This document shows, piece after piece, positions 35,501 through 45,662 of a DNA stretch of 64,000 bases. The DNA is from Setomelanomma holmii. Lineage: Eukaryota > Ascomycota > Dothideomycetes > Pleosporales > Phaeosphaeriaceae. How positions within the stretch are numbered: the first letter of the stretch is position 1; every line of letters begins with the position of its first letter. Below the pieces are notes generated by a model. It saw only the letters and a list, made by a program, of their open reading frames with translations. It was not told where the DNA came from and searched no databases. The DNA is taken from assembly GCA_010015745.1 (NCBI GenBank), contig ML978180.1, positions 1 through 64,000 on the forward strand. Direction: 5' to 3'. The position numbers and the translations under genes were made by a program.

Positions 35501-35852
35501 CTCCGTTTTCGCCTGCCTTCTCGAATGTCACGCCCTTGACTTTGTGCACAGTAGACGGAGTTGAGGCCCGGTGGATGGGTACACCGACGGCAGGGTCGTC
35601 CTCTTCACCACCAAAATTTGTCGAATCGGTGTCTTCTTGAGGGATGCCGGACTTCTTCTCCAGGTCTGCCTCCGGCTTAAAGTTGTTCATGGGAGGGTCA
35701 TTTTGAGGTGAGATTTGTGGGCTACCAACGACAGTTGATGCCTTATCAAAGTCATCCTGACGGTCTGGGATGTTGTCAAATGAGGTTGTTGCCCGTGATG
35801 CGACCGAGCTGGCCCGCTCGTTAGGCACCGGTCGCGATCTGGATGACTCCAT
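32526..35852 (-). CDS. FIG4: Fig4 polyphosphoinositide phosphatase
   Basis: A single-exon gene for 1108 residues. Fig4 removes the 5-phosphate of PtdIns(3,5)P2 and works with Fab1 and Vac14 on vacuole and endosome membranes. The N-terminal 110 residues are low-complexity. The Sac domain begins KFSLYETSSRFYIVGTD and includes KCSFWGLMGFIRFTEAYYML and SYAYNVTRSLQQN. The CX5R phosphatase motif is RTNCIDCLDRTN, with Cys 559 and Arg 565. Later motifs include YGGSHLVNTMATYRKI. The C-terminal 250 residues are variable, with a charged end (EDMEDFEEFLKVRENPLDVEDEDG). Length is typical for filamentous fungi, longer than the yeast protein of about 880. No missing key residue is seen. Confidence 0.93.
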   Translation of the reverse strand: MESSRSRPVPNERASSVASRATTSFDNIPDRQDDFDKASTVVGSPQISPQNDPPMNNFKPEADLEKKSGIPQEDTDSTNFGGEEDDPAVGVPIHRASTPSTVHKVKGVTFEKAGENGDKRLHKFSLYETSSRFYIVGTDIMEKQYRVLKIDRTAPPGHLNIFEDDNLYNRRGMHQLLNTIDEGNKATGGMKLKCSFWGLMGFIRFTEAYYMLLITKRSQMAVLGGHYIYRVDATETIPLTTGSTSRFQKDRNPEEARFLSILNTLDLGKGFFFSYAYNVTRSLQQNIIRERTALNERQGRLAPDFQDMFVWNHHLLNPARDNLKNVYDWCHPVIHGFILQNAMDVFGRRIFVTIIARRSRFFAGARFLKRGTNDLGYVANDVETEQIVSDALTTSFHAPGPRSYASPSYTSYVQHRGSIPLFWTQDNTGVAPKPDIDLSLVDPFYSAGAFHFDHLFERYGAPIYVLNLIKARERTPRESKLLSAYKHCIDYLNQSLPQNKKIIYEAFDMSRAAKTRGQDVIGTLENLGEKVLGTTGFFHNGEYDIDAPQVQNGVARTNCIDCLDRTNAAQFVIGKRALGRQLQALGIISGKTVDYDSDCVEMFTQMFHDHGDAIAIQYGGSHLVNTMATYRKINQWQSSSRDMVESFKRYYHNSFLDSQRQEAYNLFLGNYIYMQGQPMLWDLSTDYYLHHEDPRTWLVRPRRSYINWYNPAHLEPRSLPPSVMPYQPRSHDAKVGVISRDDYWLEYYRPLAISSFLKIFAFKLAGPNPRDMRDGAFPTRKENMSLFVARKKQHDDPRDAKKAHRKGVTIIDPSSETETRHDSILGRRRRDAQLNHPNADSPVKHSILRDPHFETQMPHSTTATTGNFPSMSNSTSTSTGLSSTLKPGFKPADKSLINQWTLAQFYDNSMNPSVSATEEDEYSRYIEHPLNLPLVVSNESPSADEPSAMEYYEYLCMTEHDTQAVKDSDEPTFRLTMSEPLPRRDTDVASIRSFASAQPMTSHSISTPFSHAPGYSYPPFHNLHPHLHAGYAETPDLQMYATPRKFETPEQDMEDFEEFLKVRENPLDVEDEDGAKKRYKAYRQWLRGKSFFKQSKVDPEWQNQLPVR

Positions 35853-36457
35853 GTTGCTTTACGTAGTGATGCACGCTTCGAAGAGCGAGCGTCCCGGCAC
35901 GAAGTGGCTGTCATGTGGTCATGGCTGCCTCGTCTGAGACACGAGCGGGTGGCCGTCGCAGGTCATCAGAACAGATGGAGTCGTAGGCGAAAATTATCCG
36001 AGAAGTAATTGCAAGCAGATAAGGGCCAGCCTCGATGTTCCAGAAGGGTAACTTGCGGGTGGGAATACGGGCAGGTGAAGTGGGTGCGTCGCCCGTTTGG
36101 GGTTCAAGGTCTTGGCAAGCTACGTCAGGGAACCACCATTCACAAACACTTCGTACAGTACCATCAAAATGGAAAGTAACTTCATGCTGAAAACCTCGTG
36201 CAAGGTTTCAGGCTTGGGCATACGCCGCAACGCGTCGTCGTTTGCGAGATTGTGGATGGCTGCACGGACCAAGTGACGTTCGATCTTTCTTCGATCGCAA
36301 ACTCTATAACTCACACCTTAATATCCTTTGTATGCAAATGCGCCGTCTAACCAGACTCGATTACGAAATTTGAGAATCAAGACGACCTGCACACCATCGC
36401 GTATCAAGTATGGCTTGCTGTTTCGTATGAAGTTTGTTGAGAAACTCGGATTCATAT
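35853..36457. other. Intergenic stretch, no gene seen
   Basis: Contains the FIG4 promoter side and the 3' flank of the MFS gene. No coding feature is recognised. Confidence 0.5.
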
Positions 36458-38294
36458 CTAGAGCATATATTCAAATCTTGCTCTTCCCGACTGTGCTTTT
36501 GTACCTTCTTCGAGCGGCACACCTGCGTATCCGCCACCGCTAGACTCAAACTTCGCCTTCTTATTTTGTCGTACCAAAATAATTCTCAGCACGGCTGCCA
36601 GAACACCGACCAACAACATAAAAGCTGCGCATATGCTCATACCTTTAACGTACCAAGGCCCGTCCTCTTCGGGGAAGATACTAGTTCCCACCAATGGTCC
36701 CATCTGCCCGATAACGTTGAGAACAGCCATTCCAGTGCCCTTTTTGCTGTCCGTGTCCTGATTGTTGAGAGTCCATGTAATTATGATTGTGATCGCACTA
36801 AAGAAGCCAGCCGTCGCAGGGTACAATGCGATGTACCGAATCAGTGCGCTGCTTGATCTGAAGTAGCCAGACAGCGCGATCGTCCCGTAACCCAAAGTTG
36901 CGAGAAGAGAATGAAGCATAATGAAACTTGAGCGCGACTGACAACGGTCGGAGAAATACGCGGTAGTGACAACAACAATGAAAGCGAATAGATATGGAGG
37001 TGCTGAGAGACCTTGGGCTGTGATACTCTCGTATCCCATGTCGCGAATGATAGTTGGAAGGAAAACGGGCATGCTACTGAAGGCAACATTACAGCTGAAA
37101 AACATGAAAGCTGTGAGATAACATATGGGGTCTTTCAACGCCACGAACACCTCACGGAAGTCGACCTTGCTGTTTGCCCTTTTGGGGTAAGACTTCTCAC
37201 GACTCTGGTCATCCTCTTCTGCCTCTTTCTCCTGCCTCAATCGCAGGATAGCGACTTCTCGCTCGCGAGGAGTCAACCACTTGACGACCCCGGGCCCATC
37301 AGGAATAAACTCCCACGCCCATACTGCGACGACCACACTCGGAAATCCTTCTAGAAGGAAGAGCAGTCTCCAAGGACTCAAAGGGCCATGCTCACCGGCC
37401 TTGGTGATCAGGTACGCCAGTGCACCAGCGAAAGAAGCCGAGAGTGGGCTTGCGCTAATGAATAGCCCAGTCCGAAGTGCGAGCTCATGCCGACGAAAGA
37501 AGAAAGATAAGTAGAATGGTACGCCAGGGCCAAAAGCTGCTTCGCCCACGCCTAGGAGTGCTCTGAGGAGCACCAGAAATCCGAAGGATGTTGCGACAGC
37601 TTGGAGTGACGCTAGGACGCCCCAGGAGAGTATACAGACGGAAATGTAGATATGTGGCGGCACGAGACGGTACCTGGGTCGGTGAGCAGATTGTAGGAAG
37701 TTTATCGGGAGATGCTAACATTAAGGTCATCCACTCAAATACAATATACGTGATGTAGAACGCCCATAGAAGCCATTCATATTGGCTTGAAGTGAGGTTC
37801 AAGTCATCGGCTAGGCCAGCTATCCGCGCATTGCCAATATCTAATATGGTGCATTAGCTGATATGTCAACCAAGTGTATGTTGTTGTGTAATTCTTGAAC
37901 CATTTTTGTATTAGTCGCGACTTCGAAATCGAAGATGCGGTCACTTACTTGATCGATCTAGAAAGCTCAAGCAGTAAAGCAGAGCCATGAATGAGACGAG
38001 TTTTCGATCGAGCTTCTTCAGCACAGCCCTATCCTCATCTGGCGTGTACAGCTCGTAGCTTTGCGCAGACTCCAAAGATGCCCGCGAATGGAGGCCTTCA
38101 TCTCCATCTGCCTGATCTTCATCCACGTTCTCATATCGAGAAGTGATCGGTTTCAACTCGAATGAGTCGGCTTCGATGTCGGCAGGCAGACCATCAGATG
38201 AATGCGATGAGCCAAGCGATGGTGTGAACTTGGGTGAGCTGTCGACCGTGCTCAGTGAAGCCGATTCGCGGGGTTGGCGACGGGCGTTGGCCAT
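36458..38294 (-). CDS. MFS transporter, anion:cation symporter (allantoate permease-like) family
   Basis: Three exons (37949-38294, 37720-37840, 36458-37673; introns 108 and 46 nt) give 560 residues. A hydrophilic N-terminus of about 95 residues precedes the first helix (SFMALLYCLSFLD), where splicing gives LDRSNIGNARIAGL, the family signature of ACS-type carriers such as Tna1 and Dal5. About twelve helices follow. Other family features are RALLGVGEAAFGPGVPFYLS with FFFRRHELALRTGLF, FLLEGFPSVVVAVWAWEFIPD, and a central charged loop (REREVAILRLRQEKEAEEDD). The substrate is probably a small organic anion or vitamin-like acid but cannot be named. Plasma-membrane location is inferred. Confidence 0.85.
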
Positions 38295-38662
38295 GATCAC
38301 TGCTGGACTCCTCAAAGCACTGTTTATTCTAGCAACGGAAGCATTACAATTTGAAGTTTCGCTTTAGGTCTGTCTGAAGACTATCATCTCGAGTAAATTG
38401 AGGCGAAGCACGTCGGCAGGCTCACGGCCAGCAGGCCATCTGGAGTCATACGAAATGACGCATAGTCCGTGCGTAGGCGCTAGCATCACTAGTACCTCCG
38501 AGGTCTTCTGTACCACTTCTTACAATGGCGATATATAAGATGAATTCCACTGCGCAAAACAATGGCTCTCCAAACGCTATGTATCAGACACGTTTGAAGT
38601 ATTGTACAATATGGTACATCTAATGCTATACAGACCGCATCCCCCTCTCTTAGGTGAAGCAC
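38295..38662. other. Short intergenic stretch
   Basis: Lies between the MFS start and the 3' end of CMC4; must hold the MFS promoter. Nothing specific is seen. Confidence 0.5.
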
Positions 38663-39169
38663 TCAAGTGGACTCCTGTGCCCGTTGCTTCATCTTCAGCC
38701 TGCGACAATCAACTTGTGCCAGCAAAGGACGGCTTAATGCTAACCTTAGGAGTGAAGCTTTTGGGCAGCTGACAGTACCTGCATCGTCACCTTCATTCTT
38801 GTAGAAGGCGTTGCAGCACTCATATAATGCATCTATCTGGCTACGTGTCAGTGTCAGGATCAAGAGCCCAAACTTCAGTCGGGGCAAAGTTAAGTGAAAG
38901 CCAAAGCCACGACGACTTTGGTGTATTTCCTGAGACTCTTCCGTTTCCGTACCTCTTTCTTGCATTTGGCTTCATTGTAGCTGTTCTTTTGTATGCAGCC
39001 TTGTAGAATCAGCAGGCCGTCTTACACTCTGACAAGTCACCTACTCTGTATTGCACAAGCCCGGGGATGGCATGGTGGATCGGTTTTCAGGTCCTTCTCC
39101 AAATCTCCCTACCAAATGTGAGTGCCATGCCAACTTCTCTGCTTTGAGAGTGACATCATGCTGTACCAT
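38663..39169 (-). CDS. CMC4: Twin CX9C mitochondrial protein Cmc4
   Basis: A gene of five short exons, reconstructed from splice sites: 39167-39169 (only the ATG), 39045-39108, 38953-38999, 38745-38836 and 38663-38699. Together they give 80 residues with consistent phases. The product has the twin CX9C layout of the Cmc4 family: PPCHPRACAIQSC (first pair, nine residues between) and AKCKKEIDALYECC (second pair). A third segment, GTVSCPKASLLRLKMKQRAQEST, matches the family C-terminus. Such proteins are imported into the mitochondrial intermembrane space and oxidised by the Mia40 relay. Introns are 58, 45, 116 and 45 nt. The ATG-only first exon is the weakest part of the model; another start upstream remains possible. 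Confidence 0.8.
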
Positions 39170-39655
39170 TATGAAAAAGTCGAGACGAATGCACACCTGC
39201 TACTGATGTGTTGCAGATCTGAATGCAGAATAGGCAGCGATCTCGTTCGTTCGCTTATATCGGAGGTAAGGGAAAATTAAGTGCTTGCAAGTAAAGGTAT
39301 TGGTGAAGGTGGGCGTGCCCAAATTAGTCAATGCTTTGAGGAAATCGCGAGTTGCCCCACTAAATTCTCACCTCAGTCTCCCTCGCTTTCTCGTTCACTT
39401 AATCCGCTCGCCTTGCCACCCACCCGCTTGAAGAGCCGCACGCATCTGTACGACCTAGAAGCTTCGCTTACTCACACTCACCGCGAGCTGTAATCCCCGC
39501 GCCAACCGCACAGCATAAAACGTAGCTACCCCCGCCTAGAGATCGGCCTCTCCACCTCCACTTGCTTTCCGCTCTCGCTCATATTCGCCAGACAATTCCC
39601 GCGCCTGACCAGACACACTCGAGCACTCACCCGCCCACGAAATACAACCCACAAA
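39170..39655. other. Divergent promoter region of CMC4 and SUMO
   Basis: Rich in C and T runs just before the SUMO start, as usual for highly expressed fungal genes. Long minus-strand frames at 39526-40150 run antisense to SUMO and are taken as shadows. Confidence 0.5.
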
Positions 39656-40027
39656 ATGTCTGACAACGGCTCTCCCAACGTGCAGCAAAAGCCCGAAGAT
39701 GCCGGCCAGAGTGAACACCTCAACATCAAGGTCACGGATAACAACAATGAGGTCTTCTTCAAGATCAAGCGCACAACCGCGCTCGGAAAGCTCATGAATG
39801 CCTTCTGCGATCGACAGGGCAAGAACATCTCGAGCGTGCGCTTCCTCTTCGACGGGCAGCGAGTCACCCCGCAAGACAACCCCGACACGGTACGTCAATG
39901 GGCAGCGCAGAAGCTCGCACTTGGCGAATCTGCACGGCGAAAAATCTTCACTGACTGAATGTAGCTCGACATGCAAGACGGCGACACTCTCGAAGTCCAC
40001 CAGGAGCAGATCGGCGGCGGCTGGTAG
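39656..40027 (+). CDS. SMT3: SUMO (Smt3 homologue)
   Basis: Two exons (39656-39889 and 39965-40027; intron 39890-39964, 75 nt) give 98 residues. The ubiquitin fold of SUMO is clear: EHLNIKVTDNNNEVFFKIK, TALGKLMNAFCDRQGK, VRFLFDGQRVTPQDNPDT and, after splicing, LDMQDGDTLEVHQEQIGG. The precursor ends IGGGW, so the processing protease should remove the last two residues to expose the di-glycine used for conjugation to lysines. The first 18 residues form the usual flexible tail. Function by homology is reversible modification of nuclear and other proteins. Confidence 0.95.
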
Positions 40028-40641
40028 TGCTTCCTCGAGTTGAATACTTGCTCGCGACACGACAGTGCGACAAAAGACGCTGCATGACAGCGTCTCAGCT
40101 TGGTTTCTTCGAAAGCGGGGACAGGGCGTTACGACGAGACGTTGCAGCATTTCGCGTAGGCGTAGGTGGCTATGAGACCGGGCTTTTCTTCTTCGGCAAC
40201 GGACACATAGGGCGACAGGCGCAATAGGGTCACACCAGTCTCGCCATGCGCGAGGCTTTCTGCGCAGTCTTGGGCTTTCTGATAACCACCATTTTGACGG
40301 GATGACTTAGTACAATATACTGGATACTTCTATGCTTTTTACCCTCTTCGTAGTTGCGCCAAACTCGACAACGAATAATGAAGTCAGTGCCCGGACATCA
40401 GCAGCTTCACACCCATCGATGTATCCTGCTCTACCGACTGGGGCCTTTCGAGACTGATGAACTGGTTTCGAAGTCCTGGACAAGCTGAGGACCCCAATGT
40501 AATGCGGAGCGCTTGTGGTAACTTCACACGAAATAGTATTTACATAGCCAACAATATACGTACAAAGGCGAGCTGCATGCCAGAAACGCCTGACCCTCGC
40601 ACACCCAGCACAATCCCGCAGACTTATACTGCTGTCACACC
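40028..40641. other. Convergent 3' flanks, no gene seen
   Basis: Lies between the ends of SUMO and the following minus-strand gene. A minus-strand frame at 40307-40645 has no recognisable features. Confidence 0.5.
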
Positions 40642-41272
40642 TCAATCATCCCAAACAGCCTTCTTCCTCGCCTCCACCTCTTCCCTCTCCCTCGTCTCTC
40701 TCTCTCTCTCCTCCGCCCTCCTCCTCCTCTCCTTCTCCCTCATCGCCTTATCATACTCCCTCTCCTCATCCGTCCTCTTCGGCGCCCTCACCCCCAACGC
40801 ACCAGCAATCAACCGCCCAGCAACAGCCGTCGTTTTCTCCGGCCTCTTGTCTGACACCGTCCTGCCTACGCCGCTGTCCCCACGGCTCCGCGACGCGCCG
40901 TAGGGCACGTTGTCGGGGTAGTCGAATGGGGTGGGCGATGCGGGTGTTGGCGGCGGTGGATGTGGTGATAGATCGTTGGATGTTACTGTGGAGATTGGTT
41001 CGAGGGTGTGAGGCGAGCTGGTTGATGCTTTTGACAGGTCTGGTTCGGTGTCGGTGTCGGAGCCGGATGCGTCTTCGTCCCAGCTGTCGGCGACGGGTTT
41101 GGATTTGGGCTTGTGTGCGGGCTTTTGGGGGACTTTGGTGGAGAGCTTGAGGTGCGCGAGGGTGGATGCGATTTCTATAACGGCTCGTTAGCTTGGGAGC
41201 GATGTGGTTTGTAGAGCGGGGGGGCGAATAAAATGTACCTGTCTCGCTGGGCGTCTTGTGCATGGTAGCCAT
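40642..41272 (-). CDS. Small charged protein of unknown function
   Basis: Two exons (41239-41272 and 40642-41174; intron 41175-41238, 64 nt) give 188 residues. I do not recognise a family. The protein starts MATMHKTPSETGEIASTLAHLKLS, has a central Ser/Pro/Asp-rich segment with DSWDEDASGSDTDTEPD, then a segment PDNVPYGASRSRGDSG, and ends in a helical, highly charged region (DEEREYDKAMREKERRRRAEE, then Arg/Glu repeats) closing with KKAVWDD. The layout, a conserved-looking middle plus a charged single helix, suggests a nuclear or scaffold protein, but that is only a guess. Splice sites and phases fit well. Confidence 0.65.
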
Positions 41273-42255
41273 GTCGTGTTGGTGTCGTGTGCCTGATGGA
41301 CGGGATGATCGATGCCTAGGTTTTGCGGGGTAAGGGTCGAGCAGTTGAAAGAACGTGGGGAAGGTCAAGAAGGTTGAACGATGGATCTCTCAACGAATGA
41401 ACATAAAACTGCGTTGATCTTGGGTTTTCGATGGAGTGTTAAATTATCACACAGCATTTGAGAAAATTCTCAGGAACCTTTTTCTATCCGTGACCCCGAA
41501 CACGACACATCCGGACGATTCCCCTGCAGCGCGTGTATTTGTGGGGAAGGCGCGCGTCATGGTCCTTCCTTTCGCAGACGCATCAGCTTGCATGGACGTC
41601 AGATCGTTGCCACATCTTTTCGGAGGCCCACTGTTTCCAATATTCTCCGCTGCTTCTAGACTTTCTGTTTCAGCCGCGCATGTATCTTCAGCAACGCATT
41701 GTGGAGCTCTTCGCCGGTCGAAGAAGGTTGGTGAAGGCACTCGCATGTGAGTGCTTGCGCGTTCCTTGCGCTCGACAGACGGCGACGTCGAGTGCAAGAG
41801 GACATACTGCAACATTATACACGGACAGGTTTTCGTCAAGGGCGACGAAAGTGACCTCAGAGGCATGTCGAGTAGGCTGCCACAGCCGTTGCGGCACAGC
41901 TACGGAGGTGCTTTTGGGCAGACCTCACGCTTATGAGATGACCTTATATGCTGCCCACATTTCTAGCACATCAAGATTGTCCATCTTGCGGTGATCTGTT
42001 TGCGAAATTAAGAACTCGCTATTCTACGAACTCGACCGGCAAAGGGAACAGGCACCCTTCTGCTCAAATGCTTAGCACCCGCTTTCAATACCTATCTCGA
42101 TTGGCCAACACCCGGCAGTTTTCGCCGGCGGAAAAGGGCAAGAGAAATAGCAGGCCGAATGCGAAGCGCTTTGGAGATCAGGCTTACCAGCAAGTCGTTC
42201 TTCAGATGGGCTAGAAGTCTCGAGACTTCTAGAAAAGGTATACAGACAACAACAG
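41273..42255. other. Gene-poor stretch, no gene seen
   Basis: Open frames on both strands between 41436 and 42214 overlap and carry no family features. The end of the stretch may hold a missing first exon of the DUF7730-like copy at 42256. Confidence 0.4.
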
Positions 42256-43071
42256 TCGCCTTTCTTTGCGAAGCCACCGCCCAAACTGAGAGCACTCGTG
42301 TACGATTATGTATTGACCGGAAGTTGCATACATCTTGCTGTGATCAATGAGCCCGCATGGAAACAAGAGGACTATCACAGCCACTTTGGGTCACCTTTCA
42401 AGCTGAGATGTCTTGCACCGCGTTCGCCTTTAGCTCTCACGTATTCCTGCAAGATGGCGTAAGTGGAGCCATTACTCCTGATACTATCTGCCGAACAGAG
42501 GTCTCTCTCTTTGACATCTGACTGATTGAATCTCAGCTATATGGAAGCGCTGCACCAAGTCTATGCGTCAAACACATCTCGCATCTCAGGCCCCACTGCG
42601 CTCTTCTGCTTCTTTCGCCTTGTCCCTGCAAATCGATACCAGACTATCCAGTCTCTTCATCTACAGTACTCAAGCCATCTATTACAGGATATGCTCCGAG
42701 GCTATCTCGACGGCCTTGCACCCCATGCTAAGTCGTTCTAGGTAGAAGCATGTCAACCAATCTCAAGCATGAGAGGATTGAAGTTCCTGAGAATTGATGT
42801 GTGGATAAGTTTGGACGTGGTCGATTTTGACTACGAGAAGTATTTGCTTGAGCCATTGGAGGTTATCCAACATGTTGAGAGGCTCGAGGTGCAGGTTGCA
42901 TGGAAGTCGTATCACGCACCTCACCATACGCGACCACCAAAGGTATGGCTGTTTTCCGTCAAACGAGAGGCCATTTATCGTGTGAAAGGGTACGATGATT
43001 ACAACTTGGCGCTTGTGGAATGCACCTTAGAAGGACAAATGTATATCTACATCAGGGGCTCTTTATCGTGA
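42256..43071 (+). pseudogene. DUF7730-like protein, copy 1, with internal stop
   Basis: Two exons can be read (42256-42458 and 42537-43071; intron 78 nt). The product begins PFFAKPPPKLRALVYDYVL, resembling the F-box-like LPxELR-xxY start of DUF7730 proteins common in fungi, and continues through SCKMAYMEALHQVYASNTSRISG and RYQTIQSLHLQYS. An in-frame TAG at 42739-42741 interrupts it exactly where copy 2 (43991-44770) has Trp, after which the same frame continues (SSMRGLKFLRIDVWISLDVVDF to KVWLFSVKREAIYRVKG). First exons of the two copies have identical length (203 nt) and phase. No start codon could be joined upstream. Function of the family is unknown. Confidence 0.6.
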
Positions 43072-43990
43072 TGAGGCATTTTTGGCTGCGATTCATGGAT
43101 GCAATGCAGGTTTTTAGTACCGACAACATATGAGGGCTGCATCCAGGTTTCTCTCTCTACCGCATGTGCACAGCTACACTCCGATTTACAAGAAAAGCAA
43201 ATATTAGCTTTCAATCGTTTGATGAGCCGATCATGTGCGCAGCTTCTTTGACGCCAGGATTTGTTGGGCACCGAGTTCTTCACGAACAGCCGATACAGTG
43301 TAGTATATAAATCTATGTTCACATGGTACATCTTTGCAATGCGGCTGGTAGTGTTCTTATTGAAGAAATGGTGGTCGTAGCAGGGTTAGGAGGAGGGGCA
43401 CTGGATAGCGCGTATCACTGTGGTGCTGAATTTCATCAACTACCTAATCAGCTTCTGCGCTCCATGCCGCAAAACACGATGGTATCCTGCGGTACTATTG
43501 ACTTGCTGCGCAATTTCAGTTATTCATCTTGTGTCATATTGCTCTGCCATGTAGCAACCACATCGTTTGATTCTAACCGCCGTTTACTTGACGGCGTTAC
43601 GGCGGGTCCGCTGATGCTAATCAGCCTTGCGGCACAGCTTGTCTCCCAACGACTTTAAGTGGCCTCTGCCCGATCTGAGCACGCATACCCCAAACTGCGC
43701 GTCTCTCACGAATGGTTTCAGACTTTAATCAAAAAGTCTTCACCTCTTAGTACACATCGTCAGTTCTCCAGCGATCCCAATCGGTCACGATGCGTTCTTT
43801 CTTCTATACTGCCGTTACCGGCGTCTATGATCGGGCCATGAGCAACAAAACGCGCAAACGAGAAGACCGGAAAGAGCAATGGCGGACCAATTGCAGGACT
43901 ATTTGGAATGCGCGCCTTCCGCCTAACTGCTACCAGGACAATAGGTGTTCAGTCGTTGACGCGAGTGAGGACGTGTCGACTTAACCGCAG
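43072..43990. other. Spacer between the two DUF7730-like copies
   Basis: An open frame starting at the ATG at 43790 (internal Met at 43838) runs to 43984 and may include the first exon of copy 2, but no donor was found that joins it in phase. A frame at 43323-43658 has no recognisable features. Confidence 0.4.
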
Positions 43991-44770
43991 TCAAGCTTCT
44001 TCAAGAAGCTACCACTAGAGCTGCGAAGACTTGTCTATACCTATGATTTGAGTGGGGAGCAACTATACGTCGAAGTTATGAACGAGGACAAGCATTTCAA
44101 TGCTCAGACAGGAAGAGAAAAGGAACCACCTTTCAGGCTTCGATGTCTGGCGGCACAAGACCTCCTAGCATTCCCAGCCTCGTGCAAATTGGCGTAAGTC
44201 GACATGGAGGTCCTTTTTAGGGCTTCTTGTAATCGTTTGCCGAGATAAAACTGATCAAAACGCAGGCCCTTGGAAACAGCGCACTATTTCTACAGCTTCA
44301 ATACCTTCCAAATCTCCGGCATCACAGCGTTGATTTGCTTTCAAAGATCGCTACCCACTCGATACTTCCAAGCCATCCAGTCTCTCCATCTACAGTACTC
44401 ATATCCTCAAGCTCGCGAGATGATCCAAGGATTCCTCGAGGGAATACCGCCATACGATTCTTCATCATGGAGCCTTGCCTGGAAGCAGATCTCAACTATG
44501 AGGAGGCTTACTAACCTCAGGGTCGACATAGTGCTTTGGACGAGGTGGATTGAGGCAGCTTACGAGGATCTACTGCTCTCTGTCGTGGCGACCGTCAGAG
44601 ATGTGGAGAATGTCGAGGTCTATGCTTCTTGGGCGGCGATAGTTCCAGCAGACGTCGAGGGCGCCAAGGTATGGCCTTTCACCTTACGAAGAGGTTCAAT
44701 CTACCGTGATGAAGGTAACGGCAAGTTCAGCCTTGGTATAGAGTCTATGGATGAGTCGCAGCCGAATTGA
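43991..44770 (+). CDS. DUF7730-like protein, copy 2 (5' end unresolved)
   Basis: Two exons are clear (43991-44193 and 44266-44770; intron 44194-44265, donor GTAAGT, acceptor CGCAG). The product begins SSFFKKLPLELRRLVYTYDLSG, continues SCKLAPLETAHYFYSFNTFQISG, RYFQAIQSLHLQYSYP, WKQISTMRRLTNLRVDIVLW, and ends AKVWPFTLRRGSIYRDEGNG before a short tail. This is the pattern of DUF7730 proteins: an F-box-like start, an early-conserved Cys segment and an LHL strand. Domain function is unknown. The exon at 43991 opens after a CAG acceptor, so a first coding exon must lie upstream; I could not place it. It is a tandem paralogue of the broken copy at 42256 and might itself be inactive. Confidence 0.55.
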
Positions 44771-45109
44771 GTTGGCAAAGCCTTGAACAGGTCTATATCC
44801 TCCCAAAGCTTGGTCTTTCAAAGGTACGTATAACGCTAAAAGATCCATTTGATATTTTGTGCTTGCTTGGGCGATTTTAAACTTAAATAGTGACTACAGA
44901 ACGACACATTAAGCTTCGCTTTTGCCATGCGCAATTGTTTTTGAGGAATTATGTCCTCGGCACAGCGGTTATAAATCGCTGCATTTCACTTCAACCTTCT
45001 ACCTGTAGCTTGAGTCTACACAGTATGCCTGCCGGCGGCTCAGATCACCTCTTTCAGCCTTGTTTGCTTACACAAGTCGCTTCGACATACTGCGATTAGC
45101 AACCGCGCC
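44771..45109. other. Intergenic stretch, no gene seen
   Basis: A short frame at 44890-45099 has no recognisable features. Confidence 0.5.
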
Positions 45110-45662
45110 ATGCCGTTAGCTGCCAAGGCTTATAGCTTGGCCTTTGGCGTTGCCTGCGGTTTGCCAAAGGATCTGTCGGCCATGGCCTCCGCCCTGCAGT
45201 GAGTGTACTGCCCCAGGTTCCTTCCCATCTTCTAGCACTAGTACCAGGTTAGGCTTAGCGCCCTTTCCTCTCTCTCTCGCGTATATAGACCTCTCACTCA
45301 ATAGGCCGAATACTACATCATGATTCTCCCCACATGGTCCTACTGACACGTTCAATGGGAACAAGGATCCTTACGTCCGCATCTACGCATACCTAGATGA
45401 TGTGTGTAGAGCAAAAGAGACGATGAAGATGAATAAAGAAGAGTGCGCAAAGGCGCTTGACGCGATTATGCATGATTGTCAGTGTCCTACTTCGAGTGTC
45501 TTCAGAAAGATAATGCTAATCAGGACCATAGGCGATAAGGGCACGGAAGAGAAGAAGATGGGCGGCTCTGTGGCGATCAACTGTCAGTGGTTCAATATTG
45601 CTGCTTTCAAGGGGCCTGGAAACCCCACCTGCAATGGCATGACTAGCGAGAAGGCATGCTAG
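45110..45662 (+). pseudogene. Small secreted-protein gene with one premature stop
   Basis: Three exons with matching phases can be read: 45110-45198, 45305-45477 and 45532-45662 (introns 106 and 54 nt, donors GTGAGT and GTCAGT). The product would be 130 residues. It starts with a signal-peptide-like segment (MPLAAKAYSLAFGVACGL) and has a conserved-looking core: GPTDTFNGNKDPYVRIYAYL, DDVC, EECAKALDAIMHDCDKG, KKMGGSVAINCQWFNIAAFKG and a final Cys. Cys spacing and the GGS...WFN pattern recall fungal secreted proteins of the hypothetical class. An in-frame TGA at 45321-45323 breaks it six codons into exon 2 and cannot be spliced out in phase. The family is not named; read-through or a missed isoform is possible but less likely. 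Confidence 0.45.

Noticed and set aside
39526..40150. Long minus-strand open frames opposite SUMO
   Set aside because: They lie antisense to a clear gene, have Leu/Arg/Ser-rich sequence and no family features.
40655..40790. CT-rich tract that looks like a microsatellite
   Set aside because: It is the reverse of the Glu/Arg-rich coding helix of the small unknown protein, so the repeat is explained by coding.
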